Assembly (NCBI GenBank): GCA_965247175.1
Contig: OZ252006.1
Span: 62,001-126,000 of the forward strand
DNA length: 64,000 bases
Direction: 5' to 3'
DNA from: JANQMX01 sp965247175
GTDB taxonomy: Bacteria > Pseudomonadota > Alphaproteobacteria > Kiloniellales > DSM-21159
Positions within the stretch are counted from its first letter, which is position 1; the number at the start of each line of letters is the position of its first letter. Both the position numbers and the translations under genes were made by a program. Positions 37,224 to 47,511 of the stretch are shown piece by piece. The notes under the pieces were generated by a model. That model saw nothing but the letters and a program-made list of their open reading frames with translations, was not told the DNA's origin and ran no database searches.

Positions 37224-38285
37224 GTGTCGGCTAGAAGCTCTCAGGCGAGGATTCTCGAAGTGTTTCGCCCGGCTACCCTGTTACGCACGGTGGGGCATCG
37301 CGTTGCCTTCATCATCCCGTGCTACAACGAAGAGGCGACGATCGCCGCTGTCGTTTCCGAGGCGAAAAGCAGGCTGCCCACGGCCGAGGTCTACGTCTAC
37401 GACAATAACTCAAGCGACCGGACGAAAGAACGGGCCCGCGCGGCAGGCGCCATTGTCCGCGACGAGCCGCTGCAGGGGAAAGGCAACGTCGTCCGCCGCA
37501 TGTTCGCGGATGTCGAAGCCGACGTCTTCGTCATGGTCGACGGCGACGACACCTACGACTTGAGCCAGGTCGACCTGCACGTCGCCGAGCTTATCGACGA
37601 AAACCTCGACATGCTGGTCGGCCTGCGCCGCCATCAGGACGCCGCCTCGGAGCGACGCGGACACCAGTTCGGCAATCGGCTCTTCAACACGGTCGTGCGC
37701 TCGCTCTTCGGTAAAGGCTTCACCGACATCTTCTCAGGCTACCGCGTGTTTTCGCGGCGCTTCGTCAAGTCCTTCCCGGCGGTCTCAGGAGGCTTCGAGA
37801 TTGAGACCGAGCTCAGCATCCACGCGCTGCAGCTTCGGTTGCCGGTGCGCGAGCAGGAGGTGGCCTACCGGGTGCGCCCCGAAGGCTCGACCAGCAAGCT
37901 GAATACCTTCCGCGACGGCGCACGCATTCTCTGGATGATCTTCTTGCTGCTCAAGGAAGTGCGGCCCTTGCCGCTGTTCGGCGCGGTGGGGGCCGGCTGC
38001 GCGCTGCTGTCGCTCGGCCTGATCTACCCCGTGCTGATCGAGTATTTCGAGACCGGGCTGGTGCCGCGCTTTCCGACTGCCATTCTCTCCATGGGCTTGA
38101 TGCTGCTGTCCTTCTTCAGCTTTGCCTGCGGCTTTATCCTTGATGGCGTCACCCGTGGCCGCAGCGAGGTAAAGCGGGTGCTCTATCTCGCCAGCGGACT
38201 TCCGCTCGCCATGGAGCAGGTTGAAGCGCTGTCTGCGGGGCCGTCCGCCGAGACCCAACGGGACTCGCAGTCGTGGACCGGTTGA
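37224..38285 (+). CDS. Glycosyltransferase family 2, polyprenyl-phosphate type
   Basis: A 353-residue protein with GTG start. The GT-A domain shows PCYNEE (32-37) and the metal-binding DGDD (106-109), with two to three C-terminal transmembrane helices (about 250-320). The type resembles dolichyl-phosphate mannosyltransferase-like enzymes that charge undecaprenyl phosphate with one sugar from a nucleotide donor. The following GtrA gene overlaps its 3' end by 13 bases, a classic transferase-flippase pair. Confidence 0.9.
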   Translation: MSARSSQARILEVFRPATLLRTVGHRVAFIIPCYNEEATIAAVVSEAKSRLPTAEVYVYDNNSSDRTKERARAAGAIVRDEPLQGKGNVVRRMFADVEADVFVMVDGDDTYDLSQVDLHVAELIDENLDMLVGLRRHQDAASERRGHQFGNRLFNTVVRSLFGKGFTDIFSGYRVFSRRFVKSFPAVSGGFEIETELSIHALQLRLPVREQEVAYRVRPEGSTSKLNTFRDGARILWMIFLLLKEVRPLPLFGAVGAGCALLSLGLIYPVLIEYFETGLVPRFPTAILSMGLMLLSFFSFACGFILDGVTRGRSEVKRVLYLASGLPLAMEQVEALSAGPSAETQRDSQSWTG

Positions 38286-38692
38286 GCCGCTACCTCCTGG
38301 CTTCGCGCTTTTCGCGCTTCGCCCTGGTCGGTGCCAGTGGCTTCGTCATCGATGCGCTGGTTCTGCTGGCCGGCCTTGCTGCCGGGCTCGACCCATTTAC
38401 CGCTCGCCTGATCGCCGTTGTCGCCGCCATGTCCTATACGTGGCTGCTGAACCGGAGTTTCACCTTTGGCGCTTCTCCGGGCCACCCTCTGCGCGAGTGG
38501 CTGCGCTACATGGCGGCCAACGGCGCCGGAGCAGCCTTGAACTACGGCATCTATGGGCTGTTGCTGCTGATTTTTGCCCCGACGCTGACGCCCTTGATCG
38601 CGCTTTGCATCGCCTCTGCCGTGGCCATGCTGGTGAACTACTGGTCCAACGGCCGCTTCGTCTTCACCGGCGCACGGCATTCCGAATCCTAG
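38273..38692 (+). CDS. GtrA family membrane protein
   Basis: A 139-residue protein with four transmembrane helices, the family norm. FALVGASGFVIDALVLL and YTWLLNRSFTF are typical GtrA blocks. GtrA-type proteins are thought to flip undecaprenyl-phosphate sugars across the inner membrane. GTG start inside the 3' end of the glycosyltransferase gene. It likely acts with the adjacent GT2 enzyme. Confidence 0.9.
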   Translation: MDRLSRYLLASRFSRFALVGASGFVIDALVLLAGLAAGLDPFTARLIAVVAAMSYTWLLNRSFTFGASPGHPLREWLRYMAANGAGAALNYGIYGLLLLIFAPTLTPLIALCIASAVAMLVNYWSNGRFVFTGARHSES

Positions 38693-38733
38693 CGCCGCTG
38701 GACCTCCCTGGGCGGTAAGCTCATAACTCAGCC

Positions 38734-40065
38734 ATGACACGCGCCGGCCAGCCTCGCGGAGGAGGGAGACCGGGCCTCTTCGAGGCTTCGGCGCCACGCC
38801 CCTTGGCCGATGCCTTGCGGCCGCAGAACCTTGAGGAGGTGGTGGGCCAGGACCACCTGCTGGGCCCGGAAGGTCCGATCGGGCGCATGCGGGCGCAGCG
38901 ACGCCTCGCGTCCATGGTCCTCTGGGGGCCGCCTGGCTGCGGCAAGACCACGATAGCCAGGCTGTTGGCCGAGGAGGTCGATCTCGCCTTCGAGCCGCTG
39001 TCGGCCATCTTCTCCGGCGTTGCCGATCTCCGAAAGGTCTTCGCCCGCGCGCAGGAGCGCCGCCTGGCAGGGCAGGGCACCCTGCTGTTCATCGATGAGG
39101 TGCACCGCTTCAACCGCGCTCAGCAGGACGCCTTCCTGCCCCACGTGGAGGACGGCACGGTCATCCTGATCGGCGCGACGACCGAGAACCCCTCGTTCGA
39201 GCTGAATCCCGCGTTGCTCTCCCGCGCCCAGGTCTATGTTCTGAAACGACTCGACGAAGCAGCCCTGGAGCAGCTTCTGTCCCGCGCTGAAGCGCACGAA
39301 GGCCGCGCTCTGCCGCTTGAACCGGAAGCGCGGCAGGCACTGCTCGCCATGGCCGACGGGGACGGGCGTTATCTTCTGAACATGGCGGAGGAGCTCTTCG
39401 CCCTGCACGGCGATAACACGCTGGACACAGCGCGTCTGACGGAGGTGGTGCAGCGCCGAGCGCCCCTCTACGACAAGGGGCAGGAGAGCCACTACAACCT
39501 GATCAGTGCGCTCCACAAGTCGCTGCGCGGCTCGGACGCGGATGCGGCCCTCTACTGGCTCGCGCGCATGCTGGCTGGCGGCGAGGACCCGCACTACATC
39601 GCCCGCCGTCTGACCCGCTTCGCCGTTGAGGACGTCGGCCTCGCCGAGCCACAGGCGCTGCCGCAGGCTATTGCCGCCTGGCAAGCCTTCGAGCGCATCG
39701 GCAGCCCGGAAGGCGAGCTGGCCATCGCGCAGCTGGTGCTCTTCCTCGCGACGGCGCCGAAGTCGAATGCAGGCTACGGTGCCTACAAGGGCGCCATGCG
39801 GGCAGCGAAAGAGACCGGCTCGCTGATGCCGCCCATGCACATCCTCAACGCGCCCACGCGCCTGATGAAAGACCTCGGTTACGGGTCGGGCTATGCCTAT
39901 GACCACGACGCCGAGGACGGCTTCTCAGGCCAGAACTACTTCCCCGACGGTATGGCGCGGCAGCAGTTCTATCGCCCTGTGGCCCGCGGCTTCGAGCGGG
40001 AGATAGAGAAGCGCTTGGCCTACTGGGCGAAGCTGCGCGCGAAACGGGCCGAGGAAGAGGACTAG
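38734..40065 (+). CDS. rarA: Replication-associated recombination protein RarA (MgsA)
   Basis: A 443-residue AAA+ ATPase that acts at stalled replication forks. Walker A GPPGCGKT at 65-72, Walker B TLLFIDEVHR at about 116-125, sensor-1 region GATTENPSFELNPALLSR, and the C-terminal tetramerisation region (SLMPPMHILNAPTRLMK) are all in place. Single gene between the GT-GtrA pair and the sulfation cluster. A run of eight T (40073-40080) just after the stop lacks a good hairpin. Confidence 0.96.
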   Translation: MTRAGQPRGGGRPGLFEASAPRPLADALRPQNLEEVVGQDHLLGPEGPIGRMRAQRRLASMVLWGPPGCGKTTIARLLAEEVDLAFEPLSAIFSGVADLRKVFARAQERRLAGQGTLLFIDEVHRFNRAQQDAFLPHVEDGTVILIGATTENPSFELNPALLSRAQVYVLKRLDEAALEQLLSRAEAHEGRALPLEPEARQALLAMADGDGRYLLNMAEELFALHGDNTLDTARLTEVVQRRAPLYDKGQESHYNLISALHKSLRGSDADAALYWLARMLAGGEDPHYIARRLTRFAVEDVGLAEPQALPQAIAAWQAFERIGSPEGELAIAQLVLFLATAPKSNAGYGAYKGAMRAAKETGSLMPPMHILNAPTRLMKDLGYGSGYAYDHDAEDGFSGQNYFPDGMARQQFYRPVARGFEREIEKRLAYWAKLRAKRAEEED

Positions 40066-40175
40066 CCATCGGTTTTTTTTCCTTGGCGACCGAATCCTTA
40101 GCGCTCTCTTTACATCCCGCGAAGTAGGCTCCGGCCGGGTCCCTTTCCCCTCGGATAGAGAAACGCGGTTCGGCC

Positions 40176-41606
40176 ATGGCTAGCGTAGAGAGCGTTCACG
40201 TTGCCCGGGAAGCGCAGTCCACGCCACGGCGGCAGCCTGACGCTAAGGCCGGCAGCAAGCGCCAGCGCGGACGAGCCGGTGGTGAGCCTTTCGGCGAGAA
40301 AGCACTCCGCAAGCTCTCTAGCTTCAGTCTTCTGGCGCTCACCATCCTTCTCGGAATGTGGATCACCTGGATGGCGCTGTGGCCCTTCGAGCCGCATATC
40401 AGGACCGCCTTTCTCGGCTTTGAAGCGCTGTACAAGACGCATGTCCAGGCCAAGGACCCCCTTAACACCGATGTCTGGCGCCGCTTTTCGGCAGAAGAGC
40501 AGCCGCGCGGTGTTACTACCTATGACGCGGCGCGCGCCTACAACGGCCACACCCTGGTCGTCTACGGCCAGTCCGCGGTGTTGGTCGACATGGCCGGTGA
40601 GGAGGTGCACCGCTGGCATTTGCCGGCCGAGGCGTTGCGAGAGCATGGCGTTAGCTGGGAAGGTGAAGCGCCCGAACCCTGGTACTACTGGAAGCCGGCA
40701 AGGCTGCTGCCGAACGGTGAGCTGATCGCCATCGTCGATCGGGTGCACTTCACGCCGGAGGGCTTGGCGTTGATCAAGCTCGACAGCGAGTCGCGCCCGC
40801 TCTGGGTGCGCCCGGCTTTCGTCCACCACGACTTCGACATTGACGCTGAGGGACGAATCTACGTCCTCGACCAGGAGCTGCGCGAGACGGCTCTAGAGGG
40901 CCTGCCCAACCTCGTGCCGCCCTTTATCGACGAAGGCGTACTGGTCCTGTCACCGGAGGGTGAGCCGCTGGCGCGCGTATCGATTACCGAGGCTTTTCAG
41001 CGCTCGGCCTACCGCGCCATGCTCAACAGGTTCGCCCTGATCAACCGCGACGTTTGGGGTGACTACCTGCATTCCAACAACGTCGACGTGATCGATGGCG
41101 AGGCAGCCGCCGCCTTCGACTTTCTGGAAGAAGGTCAAGTCATGCTCTCCCTGCGGGAGATCAGCGCCATCGCCGCCCTCGATCTCGAGGAAGAGCGAAT
41201 TGTCTGGGCTGCTCGCGGCCCCTGGCACATGCAGCACGATCCCGACCTTCTCGCCGATGGCAGCATGCTGTTGTTCGACAATCAGGGCGACTGGTCGCGC
41301 GGAGGCGGTTCCCGCGTCATTCGGTTCGATCCTGTCGGCGGCGGCATCGTCTGGCAGTATCCGGCCAAGCCCGGCCAACAGCTACACAGCCCCTTCCGCG
41401 CCGAGCAGGAGCAGCTGCCGAACGGAAATGTGCTGATCAACGACTTCCACACGGGCCGACTGATCGAGGTGACCCCGGGGGGCGATATCGTCTGGGAATA
41501 CCATTGCCCCTTCACTCACCCGGAGCGCGAGGAACTGCTATGTCGGACGATGTTCGCTAAGCGCTACGGCCCGGAAGAGCTGACCTTCCTCGGCGACGAG
41601 GGTTAA
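40176..41606 (+). CDS. Arylsulfotransferase (ASST) family protein, membrane-anchored
   Basis: A 476-residue protein with a basic N-terminus, one transmembrane helix (about 48-70) and a beta-propeller-like body with repeated strand motifs (NGHTLVVYG, LPNGELIAIVD, LADGSMLLFDNQ, LPNGNVLINDFHTGRLIEVTPGGDIVWEY). ASST enzymes transfer sulfate between phenols without PAPS, usually in the periplasm. The candidate catalytic His cannot be assigned with confidence. It leads a probable operon with two small membrane proteins and a PAPS-type sulfotransferase. Confidence 0.8.
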   Translation: MASVESVHVAREAQSTPRRQPDAKAGSKRQRGRAGGEPFGEKALRKLSSFSLLALTILLGMWITWMALWPFEPHIRTAFLGFEALYKTHVQAKDPLNTDVWRRFSAEEQPRGVTTYDAARAYNGHTLVVYGQSAVLVDMAGEEVHRWHLPAEALREHGVSWEGEAPEPWYYWKPARLLPNGELIAIVDRVHFTPEGLALIKLDSESRPLWVRPAFVHHDFDIDAEGRIYVLDQELRETALEGLPNLVPPFIDEGVLVLSPEGEPLARVSITEAFQRSAYRAMLNRFALINRDVWGDYLHSNNVDVIDGEAAAAFDFLEEGQVMLSLREISAIAALDLEEERIVWAARGPWHMQHDPDLLADGSMLLFDNQGDWSRGGGSRVIRFDPVGGGIVWQYPAKPGQQLHSPFRAEQEQLPNGNVLINDFHTGRLIEVTPGGDIVWEYHCPFTHPEREELLCRTMFAKRYGPEELTFLGDEG

Positions 41607-41684
41607 CGGTCCGCTAGCAGCGCTTAAGGGGATACCAATCCTTCGTCCCTATTGTTCAGCCAAACGCATCGAATGAGGCCGATT

Positions 41685-41924
41685 ATGAAGCATTCGATCT
41701 TTCTTTCGCTTGGGCTGGCGCTGCTGCTTTGCGCCGCGCCGCTGAGCGCCCAGGCCTATGTCGGGCCGGGCGCGGGCATTACCGCCATCGGCACCGTGAT
41801 TGCGCTCGTGGCTGCTGTCGCGCTCGCCATTGTCGGATTCGTCTGGTATCCGCTTAAGCGCATGTTTGCGAAGCGGGACCCCAACGAGGACAAGGACGAG
41901 GGGGAAGAGGCTGCGACGTCATGA
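41685..41924 (+). CDS. Small exported or membrane protein in the sulfation cluster
   Basis: A 79-residue protein with a signal peptide (about 1-22, cut near AQAYVG), a second hydrophobic helix (about 30-48), a basic turn (YPLKRMFAKR) and an acidic tail (EDKDEGEE). An alternative ATG lies four codons upstream. Its stop overlaps the next start (ATGA). Function unknown. Confidence 0.7.
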   Translation: MKHSIFLSLGLALLLCAAPLSAQAYVGPGAGITAIGTVIALVAAVALAIVGFVWYPLKRMFAKRDPNEDKDEGEEAATS

Positions 41925-42307
41925 CCGTGGCCCTGGCGATCGCCTCGATCGCCGCCTTTGCTCTTGCACTCTGGGTGACTGGTGTCGCGCGGGTCGGCGC
42001 TGATGCACTGTCGACGGCGCAGAGGGCGCTGGCTGTCCTTCGCGATTCGACCCTCGACGACACGTCGCGGGAGAAGGCGGTGCAGCAAGCGTCCCTGCGC
42101 CTTATGGGCGCCTTCGCGTCTCTGCTGCTCAGGGGCGCCGCTGTTCTGGGCGCAGCGGCCCTGCCGATCTGGCTGGGCAGCTTGGCAGGCCTGGCCGACA
42201 GCGACAAAGTGGTGCGCTATCTTTCCAGCTGGCCGGTGATCCTGGTCTCCTCGCTGGCCCTCACCGCTGCCTTCTTGCTGTGGCCTCGCCGATGGCTTTC
42301 GAGGTAA
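41921..42307 (+). CDS. Small hypothetical membrane protein in the sulfation cluster
   Basis: A 128-residue protein with an N-terminal helix, a polar middle (TAQRALAVLRDSTLDDTSREKAVQ) and two further hydrophobic segments. Coupled to the upstream gene by a 4-base overlap; its 3' end overlaps the sulfotransferase gene. No family recognised. Confidence 0.7.
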   Translation: MTVALAIASIAAFALALWVTGVARVGADALSTAQRALAVLRDSTLDDTSREKAVQQASLRLMGAFASLLLRGAAVLGAAALPIWLGSLAGLADSDKVVRYLSSWPVILVSSLALTAAFLLWPRRWLSR

Positions 42308-43404
42308 ACTACTCGCACCTCGACCGGCTCATCCACCGGCTCGCCTTCAGTACGCCGGGCATTCAGCTCGCGGCGGCAGATATCGAACGGGCCGCTTTCG
42401 CCCACAGCTATCGCCAGGCGTCGCCGTCCCGACCGATTTTCATCACCTCCCTGCCACGCGCGGGCACCACTGTCCTTCTTGAGCTGTTGCACCGCTTCCA
42501 GCCGCTTGCGAGCCACGTCTACCGCGACATGCCCTTCGTCCTGGCGCCGATCTTGTGGTCGCGCTTGAGCGGACCGTTCCGCAAGGAGGCGGCGCTGCGC
42601 GAGCGCGCGCACAAGGACGGCATTACCATCGGTTACGATAGCCCGGAGGCCTTCGAGGAGGTCTTTTGGCGCAGCTTTTGGGGCGAGAAGTACGGGGCCG
42701 ACCGCATTGCCCTGTGGGGCACCGCCGAGACACGGGAGGACGCCCGCGCCTTCTTTGCCGCGCACATGCAGAAGATCGTGGCACTGCGCCGGCCCGAAGC
42801 GGTGCAGACTGGGCGCTATCTCTCCAAGAACAACGGCAATATCGCCCGCCTCGGTCTGCTAAGAGCCTGGTTTCCCGACGCCGCCATCCTGGTTCCTCTG
42901 CGCCAGCCGTTGGATCACGCGGCTTCTCTGCTGCGCCAGCATCGCAACTTCATCGATCTCCACCGTGCCGAGCCCTTCGTACGGCGCTACATGGCCGATG
43001 TGGGCCACTACGAGTTTGGCGCACTGCACCGGCCGATCGCCTTTCCCGGGTTGGACGATCTGATCTCTGGTCGATCGCCAACGACTCTGGACTATTGGCT
43101 CGCCTATTGGATTGCCGCCTACGAGCATGTGCTTTCCCAGAGCGCCTGTCTGCTGCTCGTTTCGCACGAGGCGCTGTGCGCCAAGCCAACGGTGGCGCTG
43201 GACGTGCTCTGCGGTCGTCTCGGGCTCGATGATCCGGGAGCGAGGGAAGGGGCCCGACAGCTCCTGCGCAGTCCGGCACCCTCCGACAGGAGACTGGGTG
43301 ATGTTGACCCGGCGCTCAGCGCCAGAGCCGAAGCCCTTCACGAGGCCTTGCTCAACCGCTGTATCCTGGGCTCCTCACCGGCCGCTTCAGCCCGCGCAGC
43401 CTAG
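42292..43404 (+). CDS. PAPS-type sulfotransferase family protein
   Basis: A 370-residue cytoplasmic-type sulfotransferase. The 5'-phosphosulfate-binding loop is at residues 54-61 (LPRAGTTV) after the strand RPIFITS, and a 3'-phosphate-binding Arg region follows (FPDAAILVPLRQPLDHAASLLRQH). It would move sulfate from PAPS to an unknown acceptor. A GTG four codons upstream is an alternative start; both lie within the end of the preceding gene. It ends 19 bases from the convergent dehalogenase gene. Confidence 0.85.
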   Translation: MAFEVNYSHLDRLIHRLAFSTPGIQLAAADIERAAFAHSYRQASPSRPIFITSLPRAGTTVLLELLHRFQPLASHVYRDMPFVLAPILWSRLSGPFRKEAALRERAHKDGITIGYDSPEAFEEVFWRSFWGEKYGADRIALWGTAETREDARAFFAAHMQKIVALRRPEAVQTGRYLSKNNGNIARLGLLRAWFPDAAILVPLRQPLDHAASLLRQHRNFIDLHRAEPFVRRYMADVGHYEFGALHRPIAFPGLDDLISGRSPTTLDYWLAYWIAAYEHVLSQSACLLLVSHEALCAKPTVALDVLCGRLGLDDPGAREGARQLLRSPAPSDRRLGDVDPALSARAEALHEALLNRCILGSSPAASARAA

Positions 43405-43423
43405 CTCCAGGGCCGGCTCCGGT

Positions 43424-44299
43424 CTAGAGCCCGCGAGCGAAGGCGGCGACCGCCTTGCCGATCTCTTCCGGCGAGTCTTCCTGGATGAAGTGGATGCCTT
43501 TCACGGTCACTTCTGTCTGGTTCGGCCAGCTGCGGCAGAACTCGCGCTGCTTGCCGCGCAGGATGGCGCCTGGGTCGGAATCGATGAAGAGCTTGGGGAC
43601 CTCGCTGCTCGCCAACCAGGTGCCATAGTCCTTGACGATCTCAATCACGTCGGCCGGCTCTCCGGCGATGGGAAGCTCACGCGGCCAGGTGAGGGTCGGA
43701 CGGCGCGATTCGCCGGCTTGCCGGAAGCGGCGGCGGTACTCGTCGTGCTCGGTCGGTGAGAGGTCGCGTAGGATGCTCATAGGCAGGATCTGCTCGACGA
43801 AGACGTTCTGATCCAGAACCAGCGTTTCGCCGGCTGGCGAGCGCATGGCCTGGAAGACCTCGGTGGCCTGGCCGGGGAAGTCCTCCCATTCAATGGGCTG
43901 CACGATGGCCTCCATATAGGCGATGCCGGCCATGCGCTCGGGGTGCCGCTTCGCCCAGTGAAAGCCGAGCGCAGAGCCCCAGTCGTGCACCACCAAGACG
44001 ATGCGGTCACCCAAATCCATGGCGTCGAACCAGGCGTCGAGATAGCGGGCATGGTCGACGAAGCGATAAGACCCGTCGCTCGAGGTGCCCGAATCTCCCA
44101 TGCCGATGAGGTCTGGCGCCAGGCAGCGGCCGAGCGGCTCTACCGAAGGAATGACGTTGCGCCAAAGATAGCTCGACGTCGGATTGCCGTGCAGGAAGAC
44201 GAAAGTCGGGCCGCCTTCACGCGGGGTGCCGCTTTCGCAGTAGGCGATGGCGCTATCCAGAACGTCAATTCTGTTTTTGCTGTCAGCAATGGCATTCAT
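43424..44299 (-). CDS. Haloalkane dehalogenase (HLD-II, DhaA-like)
   Basis: A 291-residue alpha/beta hydrolase that hydrolyses carbon-halogen bonds to alcohols. The diagnostic residues are all present: nucleophile Asp106 and halide-binding Trp107 (VVHDWGSALGFHW), halide-binding Asn39 (HGNPTSSYLWRN), acid Glu130 (YMEAI) and base His270 (IHFIQED). The Asp-His-Glu triad places it in subfamily II with DhaA. A TetR-like gene lies directly upstream on the same strand, with a palindrome inside the promoter spacer between them, so induction by substrate is likely. Confidence 0.93.
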   Translation of the reverse strand: MNAIADSKNRIDVLDSAIAYCESGTPREGGPTFVFLHGNPTSSYLWRNVIPSVEPLGRCLAPDLIGMGDSGTSSDGSYRFVDHARYLDAWFDAMDLGDRIVLVVHDWGSALGFHWAKRHPERMAGIAYMEAIVQPIEWEDFPGQATEVFQAMRSPAGETLVLDQNVFVEQILPMSILRDLSPTEHDEYRRRFRQAGESRRPTLTWPRELPIAGEPADVIEIVKDYGTWLASSEVPKLFIDSDPGAILRGKQREFCRSWPNQTEVTVKGIHFIQEDSPEEIGKAVAAFARGL

Positions 44300-44375
44300 G
44301 GTCCGGCCTCTCGCTGTTCGTGGAATGCAAGTCAGTAGGACGCCGCCCTGTCATGTCGGGAGGGATCGTCCAGAA

Positions 44376-44406
44376 CTTATATTCTGTATCTATACAGACT
44401 TTTCAA
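44376..44406 (-). promoter_or_regulatory. Dehalogenase promoter with operator in the -35/-10 spacer
   Basis: On the minus strand TTGAAA (44401-44406) and TATAAG (44376-44381) are 19 bases apart. Between them sits the perfect dyad TCTGTATCTATACAGA (44383-44398, 7-base arms, 2-base spacer), overlapping the last codons of the TetR-like gene. This is a classic steric repression layout; the TetR assignment is inference. Confidence 0.7.
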
Positions 44407-44983
44407 GCAGTGGAGTTAGGGCGGCTTCCACAGCAAGCACCAGCTTCCTTTTGGGCGTCCCGCTTGCGGCCATCACGGCCAGTCCTTGCACCAGCGCGAC
44501 CAGCAGCTCGGCGTAGCGTTCCGGGTCGACAGCCTTCGGCAAGCCGCCATCCCGCTTGGCATTCTCGAGAGCTCGACGGAAGCTCCGTCGCTGCCTAGCG
44601 AAATGAGCCCGCACGCGCTGGGCCACTTCCTCGTCTTGACCTGCCGTCTCCACCGCTGCTTGCGCCAGAAAGCAGCCGGGGCAGCGCGTGGGGTGCAGTT
44701 TGCCGTCGCCCAGGCGCTGGAAGTAGGCGAAGAGCGCATCGAGGCCGGCATCGCGTCGCTCCAGTTCGCCGAGCAGGGCCGTCACCATGACGTCGCGGTA
44801 GCGGTCGAGTGCCGCAAGATAGAGATCGCGCTTATCGCCGAAATCGCCATAGAGGCCGTAGCGGCTGGCGCCCGTCTCCTGCACGAGGTCATCGTAGGTC
44901 GTGCTCTCGAAGCCCTGGCGCCAGAACAGCGCCATGGCTGCCTTCAGTGCGTCTTCGCGGTTGTATTGCTTGTGCGGCGGCAT
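44390..44983 (-). CDS. TetR/AcrR family transcriptional regulator
   Basis: A 197-residue one-domain-plus-ligand regulator. The N-terminal helix-turn-helix (residues 10-55: LKAAMALFWRQGFESTTYDDLVQETGASRYGLYGDFGDKRDLY) is typical, and the rest is helical with a Cys pair (CPGC) in the ligand domain. It is followed on the same strand by the dehalogenase gene; the palindrome at its own 3' end probably controls that gene. Two short palindromes at its start (44983-45006) could serve autoregulation. Confidence 0.93.
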   Translation of the reverse strand: MPPHKQYNREDALKAAMALFWRQGFESTTYDDLVQETGASRYGLYGDFGDKRDLYLAALDRYRDVMVTALLGELERRDAGLDALFAYFQRLGDGKLHPTRCPGCFLAQAAVETAGQDEEVAQRVRAHFARQRRSFRRALENAKRDGGLPKAVDPERYAELLVALVQGLAVMAASGTPKRKLVLAVEAALTPLLEKSV

Positions 44984-45006
44984 GGTTCAACCATACCCGA
45001 AGGGTA
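44983..45006. promoter_or_regulatory. Tandem palindromes at the TetR-like gene start
   Basis: TGGTTCAACCA (44983-44993) and TACCCGAAGGGTA (44994-45006, arms TACCC/GGGTA) abut each other at and just upstream of the TetR start codon, also 80 bp before the divergent exporter gene. Confidence 0.4.
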
Positions 45007-45084
45007 CGAGGCGGCAAGCTTGTGCATGCGCAGCGTGCAAAGTGAGCGGGTGGCCGGTGCAGGCGGCCGGGTTAGACTATCGCC

Positions 45085-45834
45085 ATGACGGACCCCGCAA
45101 TCTTGATGTTCATCGCCGGCGTTTTCCTTTTGGCCGGCGCGGTCAAAGGGGTGATTGGGGTCGGTTTGCCCAGCGTGTCACTGGGGTTGCTCGCCGCGGT
45201 CATGAGCCTACAGCCTGCCATCGCGATCACCCTGGCTCCGGCGCTGGCGACCAACATTTGGCAAGGGGCCCTTGGCGGTCATGCGAAGCTGCTGTTCCGC
45301 CGGCTGTGGCCCTTTCTTTTGGCCATCGTGATTGCCATCGGGTTCGGAACTCAGGTTCTGGCCAGGGTCGACAATCGGCTGCTCTCAGCGCTGCTCGGCC
45401 TACTGCTGGTCGTTTACGGCCTGAGCGGCCTGCTGCGCCCGAGCATTCATTTGCCGCAGGGTTGGGAGGGTTGGAGCAAGCCGGTCGTCGGCCTGGTCAA
45501 CGGCCTGATCACAGGCATGACCGGAACATTCGTCGTGCCGGCAACGCTCTATCTGCAGTCGCTCGGTCTGCCACGTGACCAGCTCATCCAGGCCATGGGA
45601 ATGGTCTTCGGGCTTTCCAGCCTGGTGCTGGCTATCGCGCTGGGCAGCCAGAATATGGTGAGCGGCGATCTCGCCTTGATCTCCCTCGCTGCCATCCTGC
45701 CGGCGCTGATCGGCATGTGGATCGGCGAGCGCATTCGCCGCCGCCTCTCGGAAGCCCTGTTCCGCAAGGTCTTCTTCGTCTCGCTCATGCTGCTCGGTGG
45801 CTACATTGTCCTGCGTGCGCTCGTGCTGTCCTGA
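45085..45834 (+). CDS. TauE/SafE family sulfite or organic-anion exporter
   Basis: A 249-residue inner-membrane protein with about eight hydrophobic helices and the family's duplicated G-x-G-G type loops (VKGVIGVGLPSVSLG; GLITGMTGTFVVP). TauE/SafE proteins export sulfite, sulfoacetate or related anions. It is divergent from the TetR-like gene and could share its control, but this is a guess. The next gene is convergent, 21 bases away. Confidence 0.9.
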   Translation: MTDPAILMFIAGVFLLAGAVKGVIGVGLPSVSLGLLAAVMSLQPAIAITLAPALATNIWQGALGGHAKLLFRRLWPFLLAIVIAIGFGTQVLARVDNRLLSALLGLLLVVYGLSGLLRPSIHLPQGWEGWSKPVVGLVNGLITGMTGTFVVPATLYLQSLGLPRDQLIQAMGMVFGLSSLVLAIALGSQNMVSGDLALISLAAILPALIGMWIGERIRRRLSEALFRKVFFVSLMLLGGYIVLRALVLS

Positions 45835-45855
45835 GCTCGCCTCTCGGCGCTTGCC

Positions 45856-47388
<1,533 letters not shown>

Positions 47389-47511
47389 GCTCGACCGCCC
47401 CTTCCTTGACGCTTTTGTTGCGGCGCAGCGAATAGCATGGGGCAGAAAGAAATACCAGTGAGCCAAGCGTGGAGCTGTTGGTAGATGGGCGGGCTGCCCA
47501 TCCCGCTGATG

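Noticed and set aside
40073..40080. Run of eight T after rarA as a terminator
   Set aside because: Only a four-base stem (CCGA/TCGG) precedes it, too weak to call.
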